From positions 67,233,265 to 67,297,264 of the forward strand of contig JASEVX010000008.1 in NCBI GenBank assembly GCA_031761405.1: DNA of 64,000 nt, written 5' to 3'. Both the position numbers and the translations under genes were made by a program. The first letter of the stretch is position 1. The number at the start of each line of letters is the position of its first letter. The DNA is from Serripes groenlandicus. Its lineage: Eukaryota > Mollusca > Bivalvia > Cardiida > Cardiidae. Below are positions 26,301-37,921 of this stretch, piece after piece. The notes beneath the pieces were generated by a model. That model saw nothing but the letters and a program-made list of their open reading frames with translations, ran no database searches and was not told where the DNA came from.

Positions 26301-29300
26301 CTTGTTTTAACCGTTTCCAACATACAGTAAACCAAGCAGTGCGGTATAGGTCTGGTTTTAACCCTTTCCCACGATACAGTAATCCAGCAGTGAGGCTAGT
26401 CAGGTTGTTTAACCCTTTCACACATACAGTAAACCAGCAGTGAGGGTATAGGTCTGGGTTTACCCTTTCCCACATACAGTAATCACAGCAGTGCGGTATA
26501 GGTCTGGCTTTAACCCTTTCACACATACAGTAAAACCTGCAGTGAGGTATAGGTCTTGTTTAACCCTTTCACACATACAGTAAACCTTCAGTGAGGTATA
26601 TGTATTGTTTAACCCTTTCCCAAATACAGTAAACCTGCAGTGAGGTATATGTCTGGTTTGAACACTTTCCCCACATACAGTTAACCTGCAGTGAGGTATA
26701 TGTCTTGTTTTAACCCCTTTCACACATACAGTAAACCTATAGTGAGGTATAGGTCTGGTTTTAAACCCTTTTCACACATACAGTAAAACCTTCAGTGAGG
26801 TATAGGTCTCGTTTTAACCCTTTCCCACATACAGTAAACCTGCAGTGAGGGGTATATATCTGTTTGAACACTTTCCCACATACAGGTAAACCTGCAGTGA
26901 GGTATAGGTCTGGTTTAACCCTTTCACACATACAGCAAACCTGCAGTGAGGTATCGGTCTGGTTTTAACCCTTTCCCACATACGAGTAACACTGCAGTGA
27001 GGGTATCGGTCTGCTTTTAACCCTTTCACACATACAGTAAACCTGCAGTGAGGTATAGGTCTGGTTTGAACCCTTTCTCACATACAGTAAACCAGCAGTG
27101 CAGTATAGGTCTTGTTTAAACACTATGCCGCACATCTCAGTAAACCCTTCAGTGCAGGTATAGCGTCTTGTTTTAACCCTTTCACGCACACATACAGTAA
27201 CCTTCAGTGAGGTATAGGTCCTGGTTTTAACCCTTTCCCACACTACAGTAAAGCTGCAGTGAGGTATAGGTCTTGTTTTAACCCTTTCACACATATAGAA
27301 AACCTTCAGTGAGGTATTGGTCTGGTTTTAACCCTTTCCCACATACAGTAACCCTGCAGTGAGGTATAAGGTCTGGTTTTAATAGGTCTTGTTTTAACCC
27401 TTTCACACATACAGTAAACCTTCAGTGAGGTATAGGTATTGTTTTAACCCTTTCCCATATACAGTAAACCTGCAGTGAGGTATAGGTCTGGTTTGAACAC
27501 TTTCCCACATACAGTTAACCTGCAGTGAGGTATATGTCTTGTTTTAACCCTTTCACACATACAGTAAACCTATAGTGAGGTATAGGTCTGGTTTTAACCC
27601 TTTCACACATACAGTATACCTTCAGTGAGGTATAGGTCTTGTTTTAACCCTTTCCCACATACAGTAAACCTGCAGTGAGGTATATATCTGGTTTGAACAC
27701 TTTCCCACATACAGTAAACCTGCAGTGAGGTATAGGTCTGGTTTTAACCCTTTCACACATACAGCAAACCTGCAGTGAGGTATCGGTCTGGTTTTAACCC
27801 TTTCCCACATACAGTAAACTGCAGTGAGGTATCGGTCTGGTTTTAACCCTTTCACACATACAGTAAACCTGCAGTGAGGTATAGGTCTGGTTTGAACCCT
27901 TTCCCACATACAGTAAACCAGCAGTGAGGTATCGGTCTGGTTTTAACCCTTTCCCACATACAGTAAACCGGCAGTGAGGTATCGGTCTGGTTTTAACCCT
28001 TTCACACATACAGTAAACCTGCAGTGAGGTATAGGTCTTGTTTTAACCCTTTTCCACATACAGTAAACCTGCAGTGAGGTATAGGTCTGGTTTTAACCCT
28101 TTCACACATACAGCAAACCTGCAGTGAGGTATAGGTCTGGTTTTAACCCTTTCAGACATACAGCAAACTGCAGTGAGGTATCGGTCTGGTTTTAACCCTT
28201 TCACACATACAGTAAACCTGTAGTGAGTTATAGGTCTTGTTTTAACCCTTTCCCACATACAGTAAACCTGCATTGAGGTATAGGTCTGGTTTTAACTCTT
28301 TCCCACATACAGTAAACCTGCAGTGAGGTATAGGTCTGGTTTGAACCCTTTCCCACATACAGTCAACCAGCAGTGAGGTATATGTCTGGTTTTAACCCTT
28401 TCCTACATACAGTAAACCTGCAGTGAGGTATAGGTCTTGTTTTAACCCTTTCCTACATACAGTAAACTAGCAGTGAGGTATATGTCTGGTTTCCCACATA
28501 CAGTAAACCAGCAGTGAGGTATAGGTCTGGTTTGAACCCTTTCCCACATAGAGTAAACCAGCAGTGAGGTATAGGTCTGGTTTTAACCCTTTCCTACATA
28601 CAGTAAACCTGCAGTGAGGTATATGTCTGGTTTGAACCCTTTCCCACATACAGTAAACCAGCAGTGAGGTATAGGTCTGATTTGAACCCTTTCACACAAA
28701 CAGTAAACCAGCAGTGAGGTATAGGTCTGATTTGAACCCTTTCACACATACAGTAAAGCTGCAGTGAGGTATAGGTCTGGTTTGAACCCTTTCACACATA
28801 CAGCAAACCTGCAGTGAGGTATAGGTCTTGTTTTAACCCTTTCCCACATACAGTAAACCAGCAGTGAGGTATAGGTCTTGTTTTAACCCTTTCACACATA
28901 CAGTAAACCTGCAGTGAGGTATAGGTCTTGTTTTAACCCTGTCACACATACAGCAAACCTGCAGTGAGGTATAGGTCTTGTTTTAACCCTTTCACACATA
29001 CAGCAAACCTGCAGTGAGGTATAGTTCTTGTTTTAACCCTTTCACACATACAGTAAACCAGCAGTGAGGTATAGGTCTTGTTTTAACCCTTTCACACATA
29101 CAGTAAACATGCAGTGAGGTATAGGTCTTGTTTTAACCCTGTCACACATACAGCAAACCTGCAGTGAGGTATAGGTCTTGTTTTAACCCTTTCACACATA
29201 CAGCAAACCTGCAGTGAGGTATAGGTCTTGTTTTAACCCTTTCACACATACAGTAAACCTGCAGTGAGGTATAGGTCTTGTTTTAACCCTTTCCCACATA

Positions 29301-29570
29301 CAGTAAACCAGCAGTGAGGTATATGTCTGGTTTTAACCCTTTCCCACATACAGCAAACCTGCAGTGAGGTATAGGTCTTGTTTGAACCCTTTCACACATA
29401 CAGTAAACCAGCAGTGAGGTATAGGTCTGATTTGAACCCTTTCCCAAATACAGTAAACCTGCAGTGAGGTATAGGTCTTGTTTTAACCCTTTCACACATA
29501 CAGTAAACCTGCAGTGAGGTATCGGTCTGGTTTGAACCCTTTCACACATACAATAAACCTGCAGTGAGGT
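17371..29570. repeat. 12.2-kb satellite array, 50-bp monomer related to the MITE terminus
   Basis: About 240 head-to-tail monomers. The consensus reads TTAACCCTTTCCCACATACA, then GTAAACCTGCAGTGAGGTAT, then AGGTCTGGTT. The spacing is exactly 50 bp over long stretches (for example 19,900-25,000). A shorter monomer lacking about 9 bp (GGTTTCCCACATA) recurs and is common near the left edge. Variant positions include CCTGCAG/CCAGCAG/CCTTCAG, TTCCCACA/TTCACACA and GGTATAGG/GGTATCGG. The first 20 bp of the monomer are identical to the left end of the MITE at 61,448. Long minus-strand ORFs here are a by-product of monomers that lack stops in two frames. Confidence 0.97.
25500..27400. other. Indel-rich patch within the satellite array
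   Basis: Monomers here carry frequent single-base insertions and deletions (for example GGTATATTGTCTGG, GAGGCTATAGG, GAGCGTATAGG), while those on both sides keep a strict 50-bp spacing. It looks like poorly polished consensus rather than sequence decay. Confidence 0.6.
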
Positions 29571-30158
29571 ATGTAGTGCTTAAAAAGTATATAAACCAAT
29601 ACATCATTTTGAGGACATGGATTATCTAAATGTAAATTGAAATCATACTTGTAATTGTATAAACCTTAACTAAACAAATTGAAACAAAATAAGAGCACAT
29701 CGTCAATCTTTCATAATAACCAATGGTACTACACCTAAAATAGTCCATGTTGAAATTTATAGACGACATTCTGATCTCTTACTCATCACGATATTAATGG
29801 GCCGGTATGTGAGTGAGTGTTGAATAGGAAACATGCAAATGGAAGGACAGACAGAGCGAATGATATGTATGCACACATTAATACCAGACAAGAATAGTTG
29901 AATATGTATAGGCGTTCAGATTTGTATATAGGTATGGACAATATTTGAATAAAAACACATGCCCTTCGTCTACTTTAATAATTCTTTATTAGCATAACCA
30001 AAGTAGATTAGTCACACATAAAAAGGTATAAGTGTACTTCGTATTACCAGGGAAACTATATTGTAATATAGTGTCCCTGTTATGATGTAGGTTTTAATTC
30101 ATTTTGAGCAACTTCTCTTCTCACCATTTTTGTACTTATGAGCCTGTATTACATGTCA
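29571..30158. other. Intergenic DNA right of the satellite
   Basis: The array stops abruptly within a monomer at GAGGTATGTAGTGC. Nothing is recognised until the MITE at 30,159. Confidence 0.5.
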
Positions 30159-30391
30159 TTAACCCTTTCCTGCGTACAACAAATCTGTAGCAGATGACTT
30201 TGAAAGTATGTAGGCAAACACACTGAAAAGCTTTATAAATATATGCATAATTACTGAAAAGAGTTAAAACCATTGCGGCAAAAGGAGAAATTGCTTGTTT
30301 TGAGCAATTTCTATTTGTTTCACAATGTTTTCAAATGTCGGCTGTTGCAGAGGTTTTATTAAGAGTCTATATATATGTTGGAAAGCGTTAA
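30159..30391 (+). mobile_element. MITE copy with TTAA at both ends
   Basis: Left end TTAACCCTTTCCTGCGTACA; right end GTTGGAAAGCGTTAA. The core palindrome GAAATTGCTTGTTTTGAGC(AATTTC) is present. An ORF crossing its right half is spurious. Confidence 0.85.
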
Positions 30392-30538
30392 CAGTTGATG
30401 TGAATCCGAAGCTCTACATTTATAGGACATTTTTTCATATTCTAATTTCCTTCGAGTACCCTGTTGTGTGTATCCAGAAGACTTATTTCAATGAGATTAT
30501 TATTTTGAGTACCAACAACATAGCGTTTAATCCAGTAT

Positions 30539-30720
30539 TTACCCTTTTCCACATATTGAAAATCTTCAGCAGACAAACTTTGAAAATCCAGACAAAAATA
30601 TGGTTAATTTATTAATGAAAGATTAAATTAACTAAATAATTAATTTAATAATTGAATTGTTGTAAAACATGGTGGAAAAAGGAAAATTTTCTCAAAACAT
30701 TGTGGAAAGAAGAAACTTAC
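30539..30720 (+). mobile_element. MITE fragments
   Basis: A left terminus (ACCCTTTTCCACATATTG, CAGCAGACAAACTTTG) is followed by two copies of a broken core (AAAACATGGTGGAAAAAGG and AAAACATTGTGGAAAGAAG). Confidence 0.55.
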
Positions 30721-30732
30721 TTGTATTGGAGA

Positions 30733-30968
30733 TTAACCCCTTCCCTCATACAACAAATCAGCAGCAGACGACATTGCAAATATGTGGACAAAAATATGGA
30801 AAATCCCTATAAATAAGGGAGTATACTGTAATTACTGAAAAATGTTGAAAACAATGTGAAAATAGGAGAAATTGATTCCTTTGAGCAATTTCTTCTTTTG
30901 TCACAATGTTTTCAATAGTTGTATGCTGCAGAGGCCTCAGAAAGCATCTAAATGTGAGAAAGGGTTAA
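30733..30968 (+). mobile_element. MITE copy with TTAA at both ends
   Basis: It begins TTAACCCCTTCCCTCATACA and ends GAGAAAGGGTTAA. CAGCAGACGAC and CTGCAGAGGCCTCAGAAAGC are present. One of the best-preserved copies. Confidence 0.9.
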
Positions 30969-31489
30969 GAAAAACATTGTTGTTTAAATAATAACCGATT
31001 TTTCAATAGATGTTTGCTTTCAAAATATCTGATGAGTTGTAATGTACAGAGAAATGTTGGTGTGATTTTTAGCAAGGGGCTCTTTAGAGCCAATTGCTAT
31101 ATTAGCTGATTTTTGAAACGACGCATCATTTTGATACTGGAATCAAGACAGGCGTTTTACGATATCGGCATTGAATTACTTCACATCTGTCTTTCTACAT
31201 CAGCTCTCCGTTTCTGAACACCATATCGACTTTATATAGATGTATTGGTGGTTGCAGATCGTACATAACGTCAATGAAAGTGGATGATTTGTGGAATATT
31301 TTGTTAAAATGAAATGACTGTTGCCAGCTAATATTCATGTTGGTCATCTTGAACCGCCAATAGTTCCTGTCTAAAAATCAAAATGCGGTAACTTGTTGAC
31401 ATATGAAGCCGAAAATAGATTTGATTCGACATCACTAACCCAAAAGAAATAACTCGAAAGAAATGTTATGTTAAAATATATGAATAACG
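30969..31489. other. Intergenic DNA, nothing recognised
   Basis: No gene or repeat family match was seen. Confidence 0.5.
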
Positions 31490-32388
31490 AAATTTAATCA
31501 GAGCGCTGAAGGCACAGAATTTGTTTGGGTACAAGTTTTAACACAATTTTCCTTTAATTTGGCCTAGTGACATTGTGTTTAGATTTCCCATCAATTTGGC
31601 CTAGTGACCTAATTTCTTACCCAATATGATCCATATTCAAACTGTACTTAGATATCATTCAGACAAACATTCTGACAACATTAAAAGCTGCTGAAGCTAA
31701 AAATGCGGTCTCCAGACTGTTAACAATATTTTCCTTCAATTTGCCATAGTGACCTTGTTTTCGACCTGGCATGACCTGTATACAAACTTGTCCTAGATAT
31801 CATTAAGATATACATTATGACCAAATGTTAAGCTACTGAGGCAAAATGTGTGGCTTTTACAGTGTTAAGAAAAGTTCCTTCCAATTTGGCCTAGTGACCT
31901 AATTTCTGATCCAATATGACCCATAATCAAACTTGACCTAGATATTATAAAGACAATCATTCTGACAAAATGTCTTACTGCGGGGGGAAAAATGTGACAT
32001 TTAGTGTTAACAAGATTGTCCTTCAATTTGACCTAGTGACCTACTTTTTGACCCGACATGACCCATATTCGAACTTACATATCATTTAGACAAACAATCT
32101 GATAGTTTTAACATGCTCAAAGTTAAAAATGTGGCCTCTAGAGTGTCACAAATGTTCCTTCAATTTGACCTAGTAACCTAGTTGTTGACATCATGTAGCC
32201 AAGTTTCGACCTTGTCCAGATTTGATGGAGATGAATGTTCTAATTAACTTTCATGAAGATCGGATGCAAAATGTAGCCTATATAGTGTTTATAAGGTAAT
32301 TGTTGGCGACTCACAACGCGGACGCCGGACAAAATGTGATCACAATAGCCTATCTTGAGCACTTCGTGCACAGGTGAGCTAAAGAACT
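31490..32388 (+). repeat. Interspersed repeat with internal subrepeats, plus orientation
   Basis: Subrepeats of about 125 bp with TTTGGCCTAGTGACCTAATT and ACCTAGATATCATT recur, followed by a unique 3' block ending GTGCACAGGTGAGCTAAAG. Same family as 8466-9414 in the other orientation. Confidence 0.75.
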
Positions 32389-32544
32389 TTAAAATTCTTC
32401 TTTTCTCAAACTGTTTGGACGCTTTTCAAATTATTTTGTAGAAGTGTTCCTTGGGTGACCCTCTATCAGATGCCTTCAAGCCTGGTTGATTGGTTAAACG
32501 ACAAGGGTACGGTGCTTTTTTTCCTTATATGGCTATAGCGGAAA

Positions 32545-33223
32545 CTTAAACAACAGGGCCATAATGGCTCTAGATCGCTTACCTGAATACTGAAATGTGA
32601 TTCTAATGCAAAACACATCAAGATAATTATTCCATCAAAGATTTAAAATGATATACCTAAAGACAAACATTCAGATAAAGTTTCAACTTGCTCAAAAACA
32701 AAATGCGGCCTTAGAAGTTTGTACAATATTGTCCTTCAAATTGGCATAAAGACCTTGTGTCTGGCCCAATATGACCCATATTCGAAGTTGACCTAGATAT
32801 CATTGAGACAAACATTCTGACTGCTGAAGCAAAGATTGCGGCCTCTAGGCTCTAGTGTTAACAATAATTTCCTTCATTTTGACCTATTTATCTAATTGTT
32901 TACCCAATACGACCCATATTCAAATTTGACCTACATATCATAAAGACATACATTCTGATAAAGTTTCAACATGCTGAAGTTCAAATTGTGTTAACAAAAT
33001 TTTCCTTCAATGTGACCTAGTTTTTTACATCATATGGCCAAGTTTCTAACTCGTCCAATATTTGATGGAGATGAATGTTCTAATAAACTTTCATGAAGAT
33101 CGGATGCAAAATGTAGCCTGTAGAGTGTTAACAAAGGCAATTGTTGACGATGCACAACAGACGGATGCCGGACAAAATGTGATCACAATAGCTCATCTTG
33201 AACGCTTTGTGCATAGGTGAACT
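32545..33223 (+). repeat. Interspersed repeat, second copy of the subrepeat family
   Basis: It starts near GGGCCATAATGGCTCTAGAT and ends TGCATAGGTGAACTAAAAA. The 3' block (TTTGATGGAGATGAATGTTC, AAGATCGGATGCAAAATGTA) is nearly identical to that at 32,221-32,290. Confidence 0.75.
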
Positions 33224-33289
33224 AAAAATCTTCTCCTCCGAAATAAATATTGTGAAAAAACAAGGCCGCCAGTCTATTTTGCCTTATAT

Positions 33290-33820
33290 GGCTTAAGTGA
33301 AAACTTTAAAAAACCTTCCTAAAAGCCATGTTGATTTGTCCAGGGTCATCATTGCCCTCTTGTTTTATACTACACCTGGTTGCTGTGTTTAGGGAACCAT
33401 TGCATAATGATTGAACAGATTATATAGAGGCCCACTAAAGGAACATTCTGCTAAACTATCTTGAAATCCCACAAATATTATCATTTGTCATTTTGTTTAT
33501 TTTTTATGACATCCTGCAGCCATGTTTTTCAAGAAATCAATATAATTTGAACAAATTGTTGAAAGGGCCTCTAAAGGAACCTTTTATCTTAGAATCAGAC
33601 AAGCTAATTCACAGGAATTTTCTTTTTCTGATGCCATAGCAACCAAAGTTCAGCTTTGAATTTTACATCTTCAAACAATTCTGAAAGAGGACTACAAAAG
33701 GAACATTCCTGTTAAGATTGTTAACGAAATGACACTGAAGGTAAATTTTGACAACAGACAGACAACAGTCAGAGAGTGATTATAATAAATCAAATTGAGC
33801 CTTAAGCTCAGGTGATTTAA
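33290..33820 (+). repeat. Interspersed repeat ending in CTCAGGTGATTT
   Basis: It holds AAAGAGGACTACAAAAGGAAC, GACAACAGACAGACAACAG and a TTAAGCTCAGGTGATTT end. This is the same class as the repeats in the introns of the gene at 46.6-55.5 kb. Confidence 0.65.
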
Positions 33821-34179
33821 AAAAAATTAACAGCAAAAGCATACAAATGATAATATACATTTATTTATATTTCTTAAACATGTATTCTTCCAATTTGATT
33901 TATATTTACTAAACATGTATTCTTCCAATTTGCTGTATCAAAATAAACAATTATTAAAGCAGAAAAATAGTGACGGGTGAAAAGCCAATTCCTCTAATAA
34001 GGCAAAGACATTTTGAAGCAAGTTTGTAATTGACTTCATAAGATTTTCACTTGATATTCTATTCATTGATTGCTATTAGTATTATTCGGTTCATATGAAA
34101 GCCGCAAATACCCCTCAAAATATGATACTTTGTTGTCCCGAACCAGTACTCAACATACAACTATTTATTTATTAAAAAC

Positions 34180-34335
34180 AAGAGCGCCAAATGTCACAAA
34201 ATACGCCCGTCCTGTTTTTTTAAGACCAAGTATAGTGATAATTTGTTGTACATCAGCCAAACTTAGAGAGCGGACACTGTTAGTACAGTTTTGGCCATTT
34301 CGAGGGACATAATTGTGTAGTGACTAAGATAACAT
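34180..34335 (+). repeat. Interspersed repeat starting AACAAGAGCGCCAAATGTC
   Basis: The start AACAAGAGCGCCAAATGTCA is of the type used by other repeats in this window. It leads directly into the tandem array at 34,351, which may be its internal part. Confidence 0.55.
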
Positions 34336-34350
34336 TGTAAGTTATCAAAG

Positions 34351-35277
34351 GTAATTTCTATAATTAAAGGGGAAAAACTCTTGATTGACTAAAGCGATAT
34401 GGCTAGTTATAAAACTTGTCCGAAATATTATGCCATAACACATTCTGACTAAATTTGGTGATGATTGGACAAAGGCTTCTAAAGTTATTGAGCTGACAAG
34501 ACTAATTTAGGTAATTTCTATAATTAAAGGGCAATAACTCTCAATTGACTAAAGTGATACGGCTAGTTATCGTACTTGTCCGAGATATTATGCCAATACA
34601 CATTCTGACCAAATTTGGTGATGATTGGACAAAGACTTCTTAAGTTATTGAGCTGACACAATCAAGGTAATTTCTATAATTAAAGGGCGATAACTCTCGA
34701 TTGACTATAGAGATATGGCTAGTTATCAAACTTGTTCGAGATATTATGCCAATGACCATTCTGACTAAATTTGGTGATGACTGGACAAAGGGTTCTAAAG
34801 TTATTGAGCTGACAAGACTAATTATAGGTAATGTCTATAATTAAAGGGTGATAACTCTTGAATGACTTCAGCGATATAGCTAGTTATCAAACTTGTCCGA
34901 GATATTATGCCAATGCACATTCTAACTAAATTTGATGATGATTGGACAAAGGCTTCTAAAGTTATTGAGCTAACAAGACCAATTTTGGGTAATTTCTATA
35001 ATTAAAGGGTGATAACTCTTGATTGACTAAAGCGATATTGTTAATTATCGGACTTGACTGAGATATTAGCCCAATGCACATTCTGACCAAATTTGTTGAT
35101 GATTGGACAAAAGCTTCTAAAGTTATTGAGCTGACAAGATCAATTTTGAGTAATTTCTATAATTAAAGGGCGATAACTCTTGATTGACTAAAGCGATATT
35201 GCTAGTTATCGAACTTGTCCGTGATATTATCGGTGATGAATGGACAAAGGCTTCTAAAGTTATTGAGCTGACAAGAT
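34351..35277 (+). repeat. Tandem array, six copies of a unit of about 161 bp
   Basis: GTAATTTCTATAATTAAAGG recurs at 34,351, 34,511, 34,667, 34,828 (one mismatch), 34,989 and 35,150. Each copy also has GATGATTGGACAAAGGCTTC and AGTTATTGAGCTGACAAGA. The last copy carries an internal deletion. Non-coding. Confidence 0.85.
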
Positions 35278-35449
35278 ACTGGACGCCGCCCGCCAGCCCA
35301 CCCGTACGCCGCAGGTAAAACTATAATACGATCCGTTTTCTCAAAACGGGAGTATAAAAAGTTAAGGCATCTGCATTGTCTTTTCATATAAATTAGATTT
35401 CTTCTATTATAAGAACCATAGAATAATGAGAGTATCTTAAGTAGCACCA

Positions 35450-35640
35450 TCTGTGGAAAAATGCAACAGCTATCAAAATGAATGAGTAATTGAAATCATG
35501 TGGATAACATTGAGGAAAAAGGGAAAAGTTATACACGTATTTATATGAGCACTTTCTCCTTTTTATCTGATTTATAGAAGTCACCTACTCGCTGCCTGCT
35601 GCATTGGCATCCAAAGTCATTTTCATACGAGAAATGTTCA
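35450..35640 (+). mobile_element. Degenerate MITE copy
   Basis: It has ACATTGAGGAAAAAGGGAAA, GAGCACTTTCTCCTTTTT, CTGCTGCATTGGCATC and ATACGAGAAATG, diverged throughout. Confidence 0.45.
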
Positions 35641-36728
35641 AATGTTTCAGAGAGACATGAACATCAATTTTAAACTGTAACTTAGGAATATTTTAAAGTC
35701 ATATTGTTCAAAACATCATGGAAAAATAATGTGAAAGCTCTCAAGAAGGAGTTTTCATGATAAAAGGAGGAAATAAAGGGTTTATTTCTCCAATATATTC
35801 CAATTTAATGTGTTCTTAAATCTAGTTAAGAAGGCTGATTGTGATATTTTCCTGTCTGTTGCTTGTCCATTTTGTTACACCATGTTTGTGTTGGTAATCA
35901 TCTATTCACCATGTTCTTTGAACTTTATATCCCTGTCCAATACTCCATATGTCTTAAACATCTAAATTTAAATCACAATTGATGCCAAAACATATCAAAC
36001 ACTTTTTCATAGAGCCTATTTTCCTTAAGTTCCTTATCAAAAATTCTTGCTCAGACCTAACACTTTTTTATGGTAAGTAATTATTGCTGTGCTTGAGTGT
36101 CAGCCAAACTTCTGTAGGAGTGTGTCACTCAACATTTGACATACCGGTACATGTTTCCTGAAAAGACAAACAAGAGAGCCAAATAAGAAAATATAATAAA
36201 ATACACCAGTGAGGGAAGCATAACTCTGAAACGTCTAAAAATGTTTGTCTACTTTTTGATGCAAACGAGGTTTTATTGCCTATAAACATTCATATCAAGT
36301 TTGATGCAAATTGGATAAGAACTGCTGAAGTTTAAGACCAGACAAGGTCTATGGCTAATTTCAAAAGGCGCATTGATTTATTTGGCTGATTATCAAACTA
36401 GGCCCAGAAATTATGGTCACAAACATGTTCACTAAGTTTGTTGTAGATCGGCAGAAAACTGTTTGACGAAGAGAGCAGACAAGGCTATTTTGGATAATTC
36501 AAGGCAATATTATTAAAGGTAATTTGACTGATTGACCATACATTATGGCAACACACATTGACATCAAGTTTTGAAAAGACGAAATGACAAATGTTCAACT
36601 AAAGAGAGCAAACTTGGCTAATTTGACCAATTTTGGAAATGTTCGACCTAGAGACAGACAATCCATAGATTATCCCGATATACAGCCTTATGGGCGAACA
36701 AAAAGGGTTGTTCTGAGTGAGTAACAAA
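35641..36728. other. Intergenic DNA with one interspersed-repeat-like stretch
   Basis: From 36,168 (AAACAAGAGAGCCAAATAAG) to about 36,600 it resembles the non-coding repeats elsewhere in the window. The rest shows nothing recognisable. Confidence 0.45.
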
Positions 36729-36983
36729 TTAACCCTTACCAACATACAAACACTTTCTGATGCCTCTGATTTGACCTGATTACTTTTGAAAATATTGTGG
36801 CAAAAGGAGAAATTGCTCATTGTTAGTGATTTCTCCTTTTGCTACAATATTTTTAAAAGTCGTAATGTTTTCAACTGCATTTAATAATTAAGTTTTCATT
36901 GATATTTTTTATTTATTTTTATTTTAGCCTATAAGCTTTCAAACTTGTCTGCTACATATTTGTTGTATGTGGGAAAGATTTAA
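36729..36983 (-). mobile_element. MITE copy with TTAA at both ends, reverse orientation
   Basis: It begins TTAACCCTTACCAACATACA and ends TTGTATGTGGGAAAGATTTAA (last part GGGAAAGATTTAA). The core palindrome GAAATTGCTCATTGTTAGTG is flanked by ATTGTGGCAAAAGGA and TTGCTACAATATTT. It is longer than most copies because of the AT-rich right part. Confidence 0.8.
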
Positions 36984-37089
36984 ATTAAATCAAACAAAGA
37001 GAAAAGAGATTGATTTGGTATGGAATGGAAATGTCATAAAAAGACTGATTTCATTATTTACATAAAATACTTTTGGAGTTAATGATTGA

Positions 37090-37405
37090 TTGATTGGGGC
37101 TTACGCAGCAGTCGCTGTTTTAATAATTGTTCAGTCATAATCACGCATATCATGGCGGCCAGTTCAACTGCTCTTATGTTTCCTGGCTGTCTCTCAACAG
37201 TACTCCACACAACATACTTTCTAAGCAACTGGTTACTTTTCCACATATACTTTAAGGCCATTGGTGAAAGAAGAATGACGCTTGTCACAGGGACGTTTGT
37301 CAAACGTAGGAAAGAATGATGATCGAGCTGGGATTCAAACTCACAACCCCTAGATTGACAGCCCGCGTGTTGCGGCGTCTCTACCAACAGAGCTACCGGA
37401 GCTCG
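37090..37405 (-). mobile_element. tRNA-derived SINE, full length, minus orientation
   Basis: In reverse complement the head (37,402-37,322) has an A box (TAGCTCTGTTGGTAGAG) and a B box (GGTTGTGAGTTTGAATCC) spaced as in a tRNA. The body carries CATAAGAGCAGTTGAACTGG and CCGCCATGATATGCG, and the tail is (AATC)n. TTGGAGT lies at both ends (about 37,073 and 37,408), a possible imperfect target duplication. ORFs through it are incidental. Confidence 0.75.
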
Positions 37406-37452
37406 GCTTGGAGTACATGTAATTGTAAATAAATTATAACAAATAATTGTAT

Positions 37453-37642
37453 TTAACTTTTTACCATATACTCCCTGCAGGTTATAGATAATCTCTATAA
37501 CATGAAGGTATTGAAAAAAGTTGTAAACATTGTGCCAAAAGGAGACATTGCTTGTTTTGAACATTTTGTCCTTTTTTCACAATGCTTTCAAAATCATCCC
37601 TTCAGAGGTGTCAGCAAGTGTCCATATTAGGGAAAGGGTTAA
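37453..37642 (+). mobile_element. MITE copy with TTAA at both ends
   Basis: It begins TTAACTTTTTACCATATAC and ends TTAGGGAAAGGGTTAA. AACATTGTGCCAAAAGGAG and the CACAATGCTTTCAAA block mark the core. Confidence 0.75.
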
Positions 37643-37726
37643 TAATATGAATTTGAGATTACAACTTTTTTGAAAAGAAGACAGACTGAATCTGTAGTTT
37701 ATGGATCTGACAGTGTGTCCTCTTAT

Positions 37727-37853
37727 AACAAGAGCTGTCTGTAAGACAGTGCTCTTGACTTTTTAGTGCGCAATATCTCTTAACCAAGGTGTGATGCAAA
37801 GCCAACGCCGAGGTGAGTAGGATAGCTAGCCTTTTATTCGAAAAGTCAAGCTA
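37727..37853 (+). repeat. Interspersed repeat starting ACAAGAGCTGTCTGTAAGAC
   Basis: The start forms a small hairpin (GAGCTGTCTGTAAGACAGTGC) and the end is AAAAGTCAAGCTAATAT. GATGCAAAGCCAACGCCGAG recalls a stretch near 16,850 in the opposite orientation. Confidence 0.55.
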
Positions 37854-37921
37854 ATATAAAATACTGTCAGACAGGACACTGTCTGATCACAACACACACT
37901 GTGAAACATATATTAACTCAT

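Noticed and set aside
17371..29570. CRISPR-like array (regular repeats)
   Set aside because: The whole 50-bp unit is repeated without unique spacers, and the context is eukaryotic.
37322..37402. Functional tRNA gene on the minus strand
   Set aside because: A and B boxes are present, but the sequence continues into a SINE body and tail, and a full cloverleaf with a paired acceptor stem was not evident.
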